NCBI RefSeq assembly: GCF_000151315.2
Contig: NW_011887292.1
Span: 248,001-312,000 of the forward strand
Length of the DNA stretch: 64,000 nucleotides
Reading direction: 5' to 3'
DNA from: Capsaspora owczarzaki ATCC 30864
Taxonomy: Eukaryota > Opisthokonta > Filasterea
Made by a program: the position numbers and the translations under genes. Below the pieces are notes generated by a model. That model was not told the origin of the DNA. It worked only from the letters and a program-made list of their open reading frames with translations, and did no database searches. Shown piece after piece: positions 1-10,630 of this stretch (within the stretch, counting starts at the first letter, position 1; every line of letters begins with the position of its first letter).

Positions 1-2780
1 AGTAATGTAACGGTCGACGACCCAGGCTGTCGGGTTGGTTGACCAGCTCAACGACAGAGTCTCGTGACATGCGTTGCAGCATGTACTGCGCAATGAGAGA
101 GATGGCCTGCGAATGGTGCCCTTGAGCAGCGTGATGGATGGCGTTCTGGCCAGCGGCATCAGTTGCCCGAGGATCAATGCCGGCATTCAAAAAGAGCTCC
201 ACACACTCCTTGGAGCCTCGATTGCTGGCAGCGTGCAAGCAAGTGCGCTGCCTGGCATCGACAGCCTTCACGTCGCACAAATCCATCAACTGCCGGCAAA
301 CAGCCTCGCTACCGGCCAGTGCGCTGCAATGAATCGGGAGCATGCCGCTTTCGCCCACACTATCATCAACCAAGACAACAACAACAACAACAACAATAAG
401 TCAGCAAATCTTCGAGAAAAGGCAGCAAGAGTGCAGAGTGTACATACGCTTGTGCAGAAGAGCCATTCGCCAGCAACAATTGAACAGCATCCAACGAGCC
501 ACTGGCCGCGGCAAAATGGAGGGCCGAATGGCCTCCAGTTGCGAGCAGGTTGACTTGGCAATCGCGTTGCTCGCAGAGCGTACCAATTTGCTCGACGCGA
601 CCGTGTGCAGCCGCGCGATGGAGGGCCGTTTTGCCCGCGTTATTGAGAAGATTCACGTTGGCGTTGCGACTAATGAGCAGCTCCAGGCATTCCAGATGCC
701 CAACCGATTGCCCCAGCACAGCCAGATGAACAGCAGTATTGCCAGCAGCGTTTTGAGCGTCGACGTTCGCATGGCAGTTGAGAAGGGTAGCACAACAGTC
801 AAAAATACCGCGCGACGCCGCAACGTGCAGAGCAGTGTTGCCCTTCTTGTCAACGGCGTCCGCAACGGCACCAAACTGAATGAGAAGCTCGATGGACAGC
901 TCGTGACCTTCAAGGGCCGCCAGATGCAAAGCCGTGTGGCCCGCCTTGTCGGGCAGGTTGGGGTCGAGATTTTGCTCTTGAACGAGCAGCACGATGCAGT
1001 CTTGCGACCCACCCGTCGCGGCCCAATGCAACACACCCCGGCCAAAACGATCCCGAGCCATCACGTTGGCATCATACGAAATGAGCCAGCGCACAAGCGC
1101 CCCATTGCCGGAAAAGGCCGCAAGGTGCAAGCAGACGCGGTACGAGCGATCCGCCATGTGAACGTCGGCATCTGCATCAACGAGTGCCTTTGCAATGTCG
1201 AGAAAACCGTACTGACAAGCGTAGTGCAACGGGGTGCGGTAAACTTTATCTCTCGCATTGGCGTCCGCTGAGCGCGCAAGCAAAACCTCGACGACATTCT
1301 GTACACGAAAAGGCCGGCGGAGAACCCCCAAGTCCAAAATGAGCAAATGTTTTGGGGAATGTTGGCAAGGCTCACGCATTACCAATTTGCCTCGCGCTGC
1401 AGCCAGGTGAAGCGGAGTCATCCAAAGCGAATCTTTGTGCGTTGCGTCGGCTGAACAAACCAGCAGCTGTGATGCCGCTTCGGCATTTCCCTTCGGCATT
1501 TCCCGAATACGCAGCGGCAAACAATGCGGTGCGACCTGAGAGCCAGAGACACATGTTGAGTCGCAAGGCACGAAGCAGCAAAACAAACAACATTCGATAG
1601 AGCCTTTTGTGTGTGTGTGTTGGTTTGGTTTGCCTTTTGACGTACCTCGCTGGTCACGATAGAAGACCGAAGCGCCATGGCTAATAGCAGCAAGGATGGA
1701 CTTGCCAGAACCAGCAGTAGCGTCGCCGCTTCGTAGACTGATGCGGAAGAGCTCGCGATTCAGTTGCTCTGTGGACATTTTCGACAGCGGCACGGCCGAC
1801 GCTGTGACTGGAATGGAGCGCACTGGTTGCACCGATGGCGGAATGTTGAGCGTGAGTGAGTTGATAAAGTCGCGCAGCTCGGCGCCGCCCGCGTCCGTGC
1901 TCCAGCCGTCCGTCTCGGCGTCAAACTCGATGCCATCGTCGTCGTCGTCGATTTCCATCATTGTGCGCGAGCCGGGATTGTTCTCCTCGTCGTCGCTCGA
2001 TGAATCGCCATCGTCGTCTTCATCATCGTCATCGTCATCATCGTCGTCGTCGTCTCCTTCTTCATCTTGCGAGTCGTCTTCATCCTCGTCGTCGCCAGTG
2101 TCCTTCTTTTTGTGATTCTTCATCTCCGACTCGGCAGCAATCGCATTCCAAAACTCGTCGCCGACCAGCGCCTTCCGCGATGCCTTTTGGCCACTGCCTC
2201 CGCTACCAAGCAGCTGTGATTCGTTGAACGAGTCTCGCAGCGCCTCCAGGGCGGCCGTGGCGGTGGCAGCCGGCGATACCGGCGATACCGGCGACACTGG
2301 CGAGCGATTCGCATTGCCCGAGTCAGCATTAGCGGCAATGCGCGACGGCTCAAGCACTCGAGCGGGCTGAGCCACCGCAGCACGGACAGCAGCAGCAGCA
2401 GGGGCTCTGTGCTGGTTTGAATCGCCATCATCGACATTGACATTGGCATCGCCATCGTCGTCATCGTCAGGAGTGGCTCCATTCGCGGTTGCAGCGCCAG
2501 AGTCAGAGTCGGACGCAAAGGACGAGATCTCATTCCCGCGGCCGGTGTCTGCCAGCTGGGCGCGCGAGTCGTGCGGCAGAGCTCGGTGGGATGGTGCTGC
2601 CAGCGACGACATTGACGCGGCAGGCGCAGCACCGCCGTCCGTGTGGCTGGCTGGCTCGGCAGCGGAAAGTGGCAGCGGCGGAGGCAGCAAAGCCCAAGGG
2701 ACTTCCATCGCGCCCTCCTCGCTGCTGCTGCTGCCGTCTTGGTCCTCGTCGTCGTCGTCGTCGTCGTCGCGATCCAGCAT
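1..2780 (-). CDS. Acidic ankyrin-repeat protein, 3' end beyond the window
   Basis: Exons on the minus strand are 1646-2780, 1383-1535, 448-1298 and 1-359, with GT-AG introns between; coding continues past base 1. The ATG at 2780 is the first after an in-frame TGA. Residues 1-340 are low-complexity with long Asp/Glu runs; from about residue 355 onward there are at least a dozen ankyrin repeats, with typical cores such as TPLHLAAARGKL, TALHVAASRGIFDC and TALHRAAAHGRV. Ankyrin arrays bind other proteins; no catalytic domain is seen, so the partner is unknown. In exon 2 a perfect 13-bp tandem duplication (1478-1490 and 1491-1503) shifts the frame in the middle of a repeat; with one copy the repeat reads YSGNAEAASQLLV and joins exon 3 in phase 0. 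The gene is either broken here or misassembled. Ankyrin identity is certain; the function is not known. Confidence 0.85.
1478..1503. repeat. 13-bp perfect tandem duplication inside ankyrin exon
   Basis: The unit cttcggcatttcc occurs twice with no spacer. Thirteen is not a multiple of three, so the second copy shifts the ankyrin reading frame. The two flanking halves of the repeat are each well conserved, in different frames. Confidence 0.95.
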
Positions 2781-3136
2781 GGGGTTGGGGCTGGTCTGCC
2801 GTCCTCAGGCGCCGGCGGCGGCGATGGCGACGCAACGAACGCGCTCATCGAATATGAATGGCTGAAATTCAAAGAAAAATATGAAAAAATATGAAAAAAT
2901 ATGAAAAAATAAAAAATAGCAAAATAAGAAATGGTTCAAAAAAAGAGAAAGTGCTGTTTGCTGATTTTAGAAAGAATTCAAGCTGCTTGGCTTGCTGTTG
3001 GAAGTGATCAGAAAGTCGATTCACGATCAAAGGAAACAACAGTGCGAGCTATAAGGTGGAGTTTGAATACAAAGAAAAATACAGTACACTATCAAGACAT
3101 CGGGGCACACGGTCAAAGACAAAGCCATATTCCGGT
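2781..3136. other. Intergenic gap, AT-rich
   Basis: This lies between the start of the ankyrin gene and the 3' end of the MFS gene, both on the minus strand. It holds a short AT-rich direct repeat (atatgaaaaa units, about 2878-2911), probably in the ankyrin gene's 5' leader or promoter. No convincing coding sequence was seen. Confidence 0.5.
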
Positions 3137-5528
3137 TCAAGCAGACCGCGAGGCGGCTGTGCTCGACTTGCGGCGGCTGGCGGTGCGCTGTAGCTTGATT
3201 TGCTGGGCCGCAAGCCGCTTCTTGAGCTGTTCGGCGCGCTGGGCGGCTAAATGTTTCAGACCGAAAAATGCGGTGGCAGCAGCGACAGTGTACGCGGCTC
3301 CGCCAACATAAAACATGGTTGTGGTCGATGCATGCAGCTGTTCGATGGTCCAAGGGATGAGCGGGCCCTGTGTTTGCGAGCAGAGGAAGCGGATGAGTGC
3401 AAACATTCCACAACCAAAGACGATTCCCTCCGAAAATTGCAGCCTCTCTCTCTTTCTCTCTCTCTAACTTTCCGAAAAGAAACTCACCATTGCAGCGCCA
3501 AGGTCGGCGGCAGTCATGTAGTACCCAACGACACCAGCACGACCCACTTCAGCCAGCAAAACAATGTTGGCGCCGGTGGCCGCGAAAAACATGATGATGA
3601 GGAGCGGCATGAAGGACGCGGACGACATCAATGCAAGAGCGCCCATCGAAAAGTAGAGCACAGCGGCGCGATGCGAGCCAATGCGATCGCTGAGCAGACC
3701 GAGGAACGTGCCAGCAATCAGATCGACAATCCAGCGGGAAGCCAAAAAGACACCCGCCAGAGTGGTGACGGGGATGGTGAGGCTGCCCAGTTCGAAAGCA
3801 TCTCCCACGGTCTCCTTGAGAATCAGACCCAAGCTGGAAATGATCATGCCTTCGCCCACCATGCCGTAGACGGTGCCACAGACGAGCAACGGCCACACAC
3901 GCATCATCTTTTGCTTGAGCGATTCGTTCGGGTTTGAGTTGCGTTTGGCCCGGATGCGCTCAAGTGCCCGCTGTGTCGCCGAAACCCGCGCAGGTTTGTG
4001 CAACTGTGCGGCTTCCTCGGTCTCGACGGGCAGGACCTCGAGGGCAAGATGTGACTCGCGCGCTTCCAGCGAGGTCGCTGACTGATCGGACGCCGTGTTG
4101 TTGTCCGAGTTTTCCAACTCGTCGGCGGCGTCGGCGGCGGCGGCAGCTTCCTCGGCAGCCAGACGGTCTTCCTCGTCTGCTATCCGGGAGACTTCGAGTT
4201 CTTCGCGGCGCATGCCCAGATAGCCGAGTGGAATGCCGAGAACGGTCAGAGAGGCGAGCAGCACCATGATGTTCTGGTAGCCCATATTGTCAAAGCCGAT
4301 ACCGCCAAATACGTTGCCCGCAAGATAGCCAATGCGCGAGATGGAGTCTTGAATGCCCATTGTTGCTCCCAGATGCTCGTCGTCCGCAGTCATCATGACA
4401 TTCATCACGCTGACTTGACGAATGGTGGACCAGCAGACACCCCACGCAGCACGCGAAATGACAAACAGCGCAAACGGCGGTGGAAAGACGTAGCTGAACG
4501 CCGTAATGGAGCCGACTGTCAACGCGCCCACCATCAAGTACATTGGGCGCACGCGAAAGTAAAAGTGCTCCATGACGCGGTTGCTAATGAGTCGAATCCA
4601 GCGATTGGCGGATAGAATAAAGCCAGTCTAAAGAGCGGCATGTCCGATCAAGCAGGTCAATCGTGAGTGTGAGGATGAGTGCAGGGAGACTGAAGCAAAG
4701 CGAAAAACAAACAAAAAAGAACACACAAAAACAAAAAACAAAAAATCCGATCTCACCTGCCAGGGCTCCAGGCCGATCGACTCGTAGTTGGCGGGAATGA
4801 TACTGTAGATGGATCCGTCTCCGAGAAGTGATAGAGAGATGCCGAGTGCCAAGATGATGACGCTCAGGTTTGGCCTCCATCGCTTGGCTGGTGCTTGACG
4901 AGGTGCTCGCTGCCAAAGTGGCCAAAGCATGCATTACAAGACGCGTCCAAAGGATGTACGAGGCGAAGAATAATGAGAACGATTGGCATAGTCAGATCCA
5001 ATCCAACAATTCAAGACAAAACAACGAAACAACGGCACGACATGTGGAATCGTTTTAGCTCACCTGGAACATCCTTCGGTACCACGGCCTGCGGTCAACG
5101 GCAGTGCTCATCAGCTGCTTGTCATCCTCGTCGTCGCTCGAGTCGCCGTTCAAGCGGAGGCTGTGGGTTGACTGGTCCAAGCTGCAGTCTGCAGCAGACG
5201 GGCCTTGTGTTGGATCTGTGTTCTCGCGATCCATGTCCTTGACGATGCTGTCGTTGCGATGATGATCATCGACATCATTGCCATCGTCGTTATCATCGAT
5301 GAGCTGGCCATAGGCGCGGGCACCTCGCCCCATGCGGATGCCGTTCATGCTGCTGCGATTGCTGTTGATTGTGCGGTCAGCCACAGCCACTTTGCCACCA
5401 TACGCCAGCGCACGTCCGTTGGGCTGTTGATGTTGTTGTTGTTGCTGCTGCTCCGAGTCGCTTGTTGACTGCTGCAGCGCAATGTCAGCGTCAGCAGCAG
5501 CATCGATTGGAAGAGCGGAACTTGTCAT
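3137..5528 (-). CDS. MFS transporter with acidic N-terminal tail
   Basis: Exons are 5064-5528, 4757-4909, 3488-4627 and 3137-3427, giving about 682 residues in one frame. The ATG at 5528 is the first possible start. Residues 1-155 are hydrophilic with a Gln run and Asp-rich stretches. Membrane segments then follow in the MFS layout: LSVIILALGISLSLLGDG, a block around LMVGALTVGSITAFSY, a long charged central loop (about residues 355-430, Ala/Glu-rich), then a second six-helix half ending in YVGGAAYTVAAATAFFGL and a basic tail. The fold points to a secondary transporter of small solutes, probably in a cell or organelle membrane. The substrate cannot be told from sequence. It resembles drug/H+ antiporter-like MFS families in general shape only. 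Confidence 0.8.
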
Positions 5529-6985
5529 CACGACTTTTCTTCCTTCCGACGAGGTTGCCAGTTGTCCTTTTCCTTCTTTGTTCGTTTGCGCTTGTTTTCG
5601 AAATCCTCGATCTTGAATGTCTTGCTCCGTTTGTCGGCTTTTTGCTTGTCGTTTTCCCTGTTGTTAATACCAGGTGTCTGTGGAAGCACAAGCAAGGAGA
5701 ACAAGGAAGAAGAAGCAGTGGGGGGAGGATGAGCGATCAAAGCGTTCTTCAGCCACTCTTTTTGACATGTTTGTTCAGCCACTTTGACTGCGAACGCAGA
5801 ACATGGAACTTACAACACAAACGCAGCAAAACGACGACAAAACTTTCAATCTCGCGTTGGATGAAAACTTTTCAACGAGATCAAAAATGAAAAAAAGAAG
5901 ACTGAAAAGAAGACTGAAAAGAAAGCGAAAACGATAAAAATGGTCAAAAATCGACATCTGTCGAGATAGAGTGACAGATGGCAGTGAGACTGCTGTCTTG
6001 TGTTTTTGTTTTGTTCGCAATCGCGCCTTTTGTTACCAACGATCGCAGCGGAAAACGAGAGAAGGAAGATCAGCCGGGACAGAGGCCAGCAGCACTGACG
6101 GAACGCAAGCGAAGTGGGAGCGGGGGGGGGGCGAAAAGAAGGAGGCTGGGGATGACCTCACATCCACACAAAACGAATGCTCCGCCGCTTTTTTTTTCTC
6201 CCACTTCCGCTCAATTGCACACAATTTGGTGCAATCATGTCATGTGCGACAAACCTCGTTCGTTGTTACAAAGGAGGAACCCTCTCTGAGGTGGACATAC
6301 AGCACAAAAAAAAAACCGCGCGCGGATGCGAATCCGGTGTTTCAACTCGCACTTCCGGAACCCGACAGCACAGAGCAGAGCAGCCCGTTAGATCGGCAAG
6401 TCAATCAATCAATCATGCAATCTGGAGCAAAGTCCAAATAAGACCAAAAGGATCGATCGAAAAAACAAAACAAGAGGTCGAACATTCCGTGTGTCTGCAA
6501 CCGGTTTGAAAAACACAAAGACTTTTGCCACAACCCCCGCGACTATTGTTGGTGACTGGCAGTTTGTGAGTACGGCGTTCATCATCATCGACCACAATCG
6601 TCATGGCCAATGGCTATAAGGTTGCAAAGGTGCCCGACGACCAATTGTTGCCGCTTCAGTAACGGCATCGGAGAAAATCGCCAATCCGCTGTCTTTGACA
6701 GGTGCAGTCGCAGATGGCAGTGCATTCCTGCCATGTCTTTCGACTTGACTCCACCTTGCAGCTCATCAAAGAGTCGTTCTTGGTGTTTGTTACCAACGTT
6801 CGGGTTGTCAAAGGCCCCTTGCGCAAAATCACTGGCATCCCACAACCGAGCTCTCCTTCCTCCACTCCCCCCCCCACACACACACACACATTCACACACA
6901 GTCGAGAAACAAAGGCAGTTGTGCCAAACTTGTGTGTCTTGAAAACTTTGACATCGAAACAGAAAAGAAGAAACAAGACGCAACA
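5529..6985. other. Intergenic region, no gene recognised
   Basis: About 1.45 kb between the MFS gene start and the SUMO stop codon. It contains a G run near 6121-6130, a CA-dinucleotide stretch near 6876-6898 and many A-rich tracts. Open frames here are short, basic and lack conserved patterns. It probably holds the MFS promoter and the SUMO 3' untranslated region. Confidence 0.5.
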
Positions 6986-7799
6986 TCACCAGCACAAGCC
7001 GCCGGTTTGCTCTTGCATGACATCAATGTTGTCGCCGTCTTCGAGGCCAACATCGGCGGCAGTCTGATCGCCGTTGATGCGAGCGCCATCAAACAAGAAG
7101 CGCACCGACGCGGGGTTGATGCCGACGCGTTGGCAGTAAGCATCGATCAGCTTGCTCATCTTGGTCGTCTTCTTGATCTTGAAGTTGACCTCGCTGCCGT
7201 CCTAATAATCGAGTCAGCATGCAATGATCGGATGAGTGGAAGCAAAACGCACATATGTGAGCTCAGTTCAGTGAGAGTGAAGCTTAAGTGTAAAGCTCCA
7301 TCACCCCTGAGCTAATGCTGATGCGACTGCCTCTTCCCATGAACCCCGCTCGTCCGCTCGACCGAGATCGGACAAGCTTTGAAAACAGCGAGGCGAGACG
7401 CAAGCGAGACGACAATGGAACAAGAGACGAAAAGCGAAAGCCTCGATCGCTCATCTCCGTCATCGCGACGACGGCAATCCAGTCAGAACTTGCATGTACG
7501 TTATTGCAAGTGTGTAAGTGGGTCGCTGGTGGAGGAGTGTGTCGGTGTGCATGAACAGCCAACACGGCACTCTCCTGAGCATTTGCATGAGGATTGAGTG
7601 GAAGGCGTTTACCGAGGAGGAGACCTTGAGGTTGACGTGCTCGCTGGTTTCAGGCTTGATGTCGGGCTATGTGCAAGGAGGGGAAGACGAAGAAGGGGAA
7701 GACGAAGGAGGGAGAGAGAGATGGTCAGTCATAGAAAGGGAATCGAATGTTGCAATGGAAAAAAATGCCTGCAATATTGCCAACCTTAACGTCGCTCAT
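6986..7799 (-). CDS. SUMO: SUMO (small ubiquitin-like modifier)
   Basis: Three exons, 7785-7799, 7613-7666 and 6986-7201, join to 94 residues starting MSDVKPDIKPETSEHVNLKV. The ubiquitin fold is clear: NFKIKKTTKMSKLIDAYCQR, then RFLFDGARINGDQT and the acidic DVGLEDGDNIDVM. The chain ends EQTGGLCW, so a SUMO protease would cut after the Gly-Gly and remove three residues before conjugation to target lysines in the nucleus. The length matches the family (95-110). The first exon codes only five residues and its intron uses a weak donor (GTTGGC), but the joined N-terminus matches SUMO well. The last residues before the ubiquitin fold (KPE-like motif) are typical of SUMO rather than ubiquitin. Confidence 0.95.
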
Positions 7800-8040
7800 T
7801 GTGATGAATGGGGGGGGGGGATTTTGAAGAGTGATTGACTTGTGTGGAAGAATTGGTTTTGTAATGGTGAACACTTCAAAACAAAAGGAATCAAAGAATC
7901 AGACACAAAAGTAACAAAAGGCAAAATCAGAGACCAACGTTCAAGGAATAATGGCAGAGTGCGAGCGCAAGACCGAGAACACTACGTCGCTGCATCGCAT
8001 CAACTACCTCCTCGAATAGCGTGACAGGCGAGGAGAATAG

Positions 8041-8894
8041 TCACGCGCGAGGGCCAGACGACGACGACGATGACGACGACGACGCTTGAGCTGGCAGTGC
8101 AGGCACGGTTTGGTGCAGATGCCCAGTCTGCGAGTGGTAGACGGGAAAGTTTTTGAGATGCGGCCGATCGAGGTCGGGCGGACAGAGCACATTCAACAAC
8201 GCGCCATGACACTCGACGGCAATGTTGGCGGTGGCGACCTGCTCGCCGTCGACATCCACAATGCCACGGCCGTTGGGCTCGAGCGTGAAGGCGCGGCACT
8301 TGACATACTTGACCAGCTCGTTGTCGACGTGCTTGCCACTCTCAATGTCGGCAAACATGGTGAGGAGCTTCAGTTTGGAGCACGGCGCCGTAATGTACAT
8401 GAGATCGATAAAACCGTCGTGGTGGTGGGCGTAGGGTGCAATGTGCGTGGTCTGGTCAATCCACGACACGTTCAACCCCAGAACCATGACGAATTCACCC
8501 TCAATCACGCGCCAGTCCTCGCCGTGCACGGGGTGGGCCGATCCGTTGGCGTCCGCGTGCAAGAACTTGATCGGAGGCCCAATGTGGGCTGCAGTCGGCG
8601 CCGCTGCCGTCGCCGTTGCACTGAACGCGGCATCGGCCTCGGATTGTCGGCGGTCAGAAGTCTTGTTTGCCGAGCTGGCCGCCGAAGGAGGATTGGTCAG
8701 CACGGCGTGAGGGTCAAACTCGTCGTGCGGGTTTGCTGGCAAGTAGGTGATTTTGCCAGCATAGCGACGCATGCTCAGCACGCGACCAATGAAGGCGGCG
8801 GTGAATCTGTTCGTCGGTAAGAAGGCGTGCCGAGGTGATGAGCACAAGAAGCGAGGGATGACAAAAAAAAATGTCGAGAAAAAAACGTAAACAC

Positions 8895-8941
<47 letters not shown>

Positions 8942-10506
8942 ACGAAAACCACGCTTTACCGAGCTGCTCCAGCCCATCGGTACTTTTCAGACTCGATATC
9001 AACGTCTGCAATTAAGCCCCAGTAGATGCCCAAGAAGGCATAGCGCAGTCCAATGCCCGGCTGGTGGCAAGCCATCACGTCGAGCGGACGAGTGTGGCCC
9101 TTGATGGCAGCAAGAGTCGCGGATGGGATGTCTCGGATTTCGAGGGATTTGGCAAGTCCATTGCCGCTTCCGCAAGGGATGATGCCGACGGGCAATTTGG
9201 CGGCCTCTGGCCAGTCTGGCCGCGAAAACAGGCCGTTCACCATTTCGTGCAACAAGCCATCGCCGCTGACAGTCACGATCGCGTCAAACTTGTCCAAAGC
9301 GAGGTCTCTGGCGATTTCCATTGCGTGATTTTGGTGCGTCGTGACTGTTGTCGGTTCAGAACGATCGGGGTATTGGGGGTGAGCGTTTTGGTATGGCGTT
9401 TTGGTATTTCATTCTTTCGTTCAGTTTCGTTTCAAATGGATTCCGCTTACGAATAACCTGGAATGAGATCCCAGCCAGTTCGAGCAGTGGACGAACCTGC
9501 TTTTCGAACGTTGGCACTGCAATCTTTGTGCCGCCCACGGGATTGACAACGACGAGGAGTCTTCGCGGAACCGGCACCACTACAAAACAAAAACAAAAAC
9601 AACAACAACAAAAAGGCAAAACAATAACGCACCGCGCGTACCATGAGCATCACCGTCGCACTGCTGCGTACAAGAACAATGTCATCCAACCGTACCGCCA
9701 ATACGCTCGCCATGCATCACCGAGTGAATAGCGTCGCGCCACTCGGTCGCCTCCTCCTGCCTGTCAAAGAACAGGACTTGGCGCCGCATGACGCGCTTGC
9801 TTGTCTTGTCCTTTGGCTTTGAGCGAGGCAGCAGCGTGACCTCCATCGCAGTCCTGACGCTGGCGTAGGTGGCTGGCTGGCTCTTGTTGACGCTGGCTGG
9901 CTTTTTGACCGCGCCGGCAGGCAGCACGCGCACTTGCAGCACGTCGTACAGCAGAATGCATCCATCTGCGGTCGGTTGATGAATCGATTCAGCAACAGAT
10001 CAATGTCAGTATCCAGCATTCAGCAGGTGAGCGATCTTTTGTTCGAGTGAATGTGTGTATGTATGGATGTTGTTGGTTTGGCCCGGCGGCACAAAATCGG
10101 TCGCAAATCCGAATCCCATTCAATCAATCCAATCCATCCAATCCATCCATCAATCCATCCATCGATCCATGGCCAACCACAAGACAACCCAGGGCAAACG
10201 ATGACGATGACGATGGAGCAACGTTACGAGTGTCTGCGTCGGAGGAGGCGAAGGGCATCCACTCGAGGGACCGGCTGGTGAGGACGAGCGCAACCTGCTG
10301 ACCGCCGCTTGGCTTGACATGTGCCTTGCCGCTCAGCTGGACGTCCTCGGGCAGAGTCACGCAGTAGGTGCCGCTGTCGTCGACGGGTGGCTGCCTGTGC
10401 GCGGTGGACGTCGTGGCGCTCGTCGTCACGTCGTGGCGCTCGTCGTCACTGCTGAAGAAGGTGAAGAAGGCCCAGCAGCCGCAGTCGTCTCAGAGGATGC
10501 TGACAT
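8041..10506 (-). CDS. Sphingosine/lipid kinase (DAGK catalytic domain)
   Basis: Proposed exons are 10450-10506, 10228-10390, 9696-9965, 9451-9579, 8960-9344 and 8041-8806, giving 589 residues in one frame. The N-terminal 20-165 region looks like the PH-like module found before the kinase in ceramide and sphingosine kinases. The catalytic domain shows LLVVVNPVGGTKIAV, VILTTHQNHAMEIARDL, the nucleotide loop SGDGLLHEMVNGL (about residue 233) and IPCGSGNGLAKSL (about 265). The C-terminal half includes ARFTAAFIGRVLSMRRY and DGEQVATANIAVECH as in sphingosine kinases. It would phosphorylate sphingosine or a related lipid at a membrane. The first intron (10391-10449) is placed to skip a 20-bp tandem duplication; without that intron the frame from the ATG at 10506 stops. 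It is divergent from the LRR gene, starting 124 bp away. Confidence 0.88.
8897..8940. repeat. 44-bp homopolymeric A tract in a lipid-kinase intron
   Basis: An uninterrupted A run on the plus strand lies in the intron 8807-8959, so the transcript carries a U tract upstream of the acceptor, where it would act as a long polypyrimidine tract. Confidence 0.95.
10409..10448. repeat. 20-bp perfect tandem duplication near the lipid-kinase start
   Basis: The unit cgtcgtggcgctcgtcgtca occurs twice back to back (10409-10428 and 10429-10448). It sits inside the proposed 59-nt first intron of the lipid kinase and would disrupt the frame if kept in the mRNA. Confidence 0.95.
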
Positions 10507-10630
10507 GATTCAGAGAAACAGGAATAAAGGACTGCAGCAAGAGATTGAAGATATATCATCCAGCTTCAGTATTTGCTAGAATGCTCAGATTGTTGTCGAA
10601 GCAGTCTCTGTTTGTACTTTCACGGCAACA
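10507..10630. promoter_or_regulatory. Short divergent promoter between lipid kinase and LRR gene
   Basis: Only 124 bp separate the two start codons, which face away from each other, so regulatory sequence must be shared or overlap a 5' leader. No TATA box or named motif was identified. Confidence 0.45.

Noticed and set aside
1478-1503. Programmed ribosomal frameshift in the ankyrin gene
   Set aside because: No slippery heptamer or stem is apparent and the break coincides exactly with a perfect 13-bp duplication, which explains it more simply.
1920-2115. Serine-rich proteins on the plus strand near poly-Asp coding runs (also 15240-15650)
   Set aside because: These are antisense readings of GAC/GAT repeats in acidic tails of minus-strand genes.
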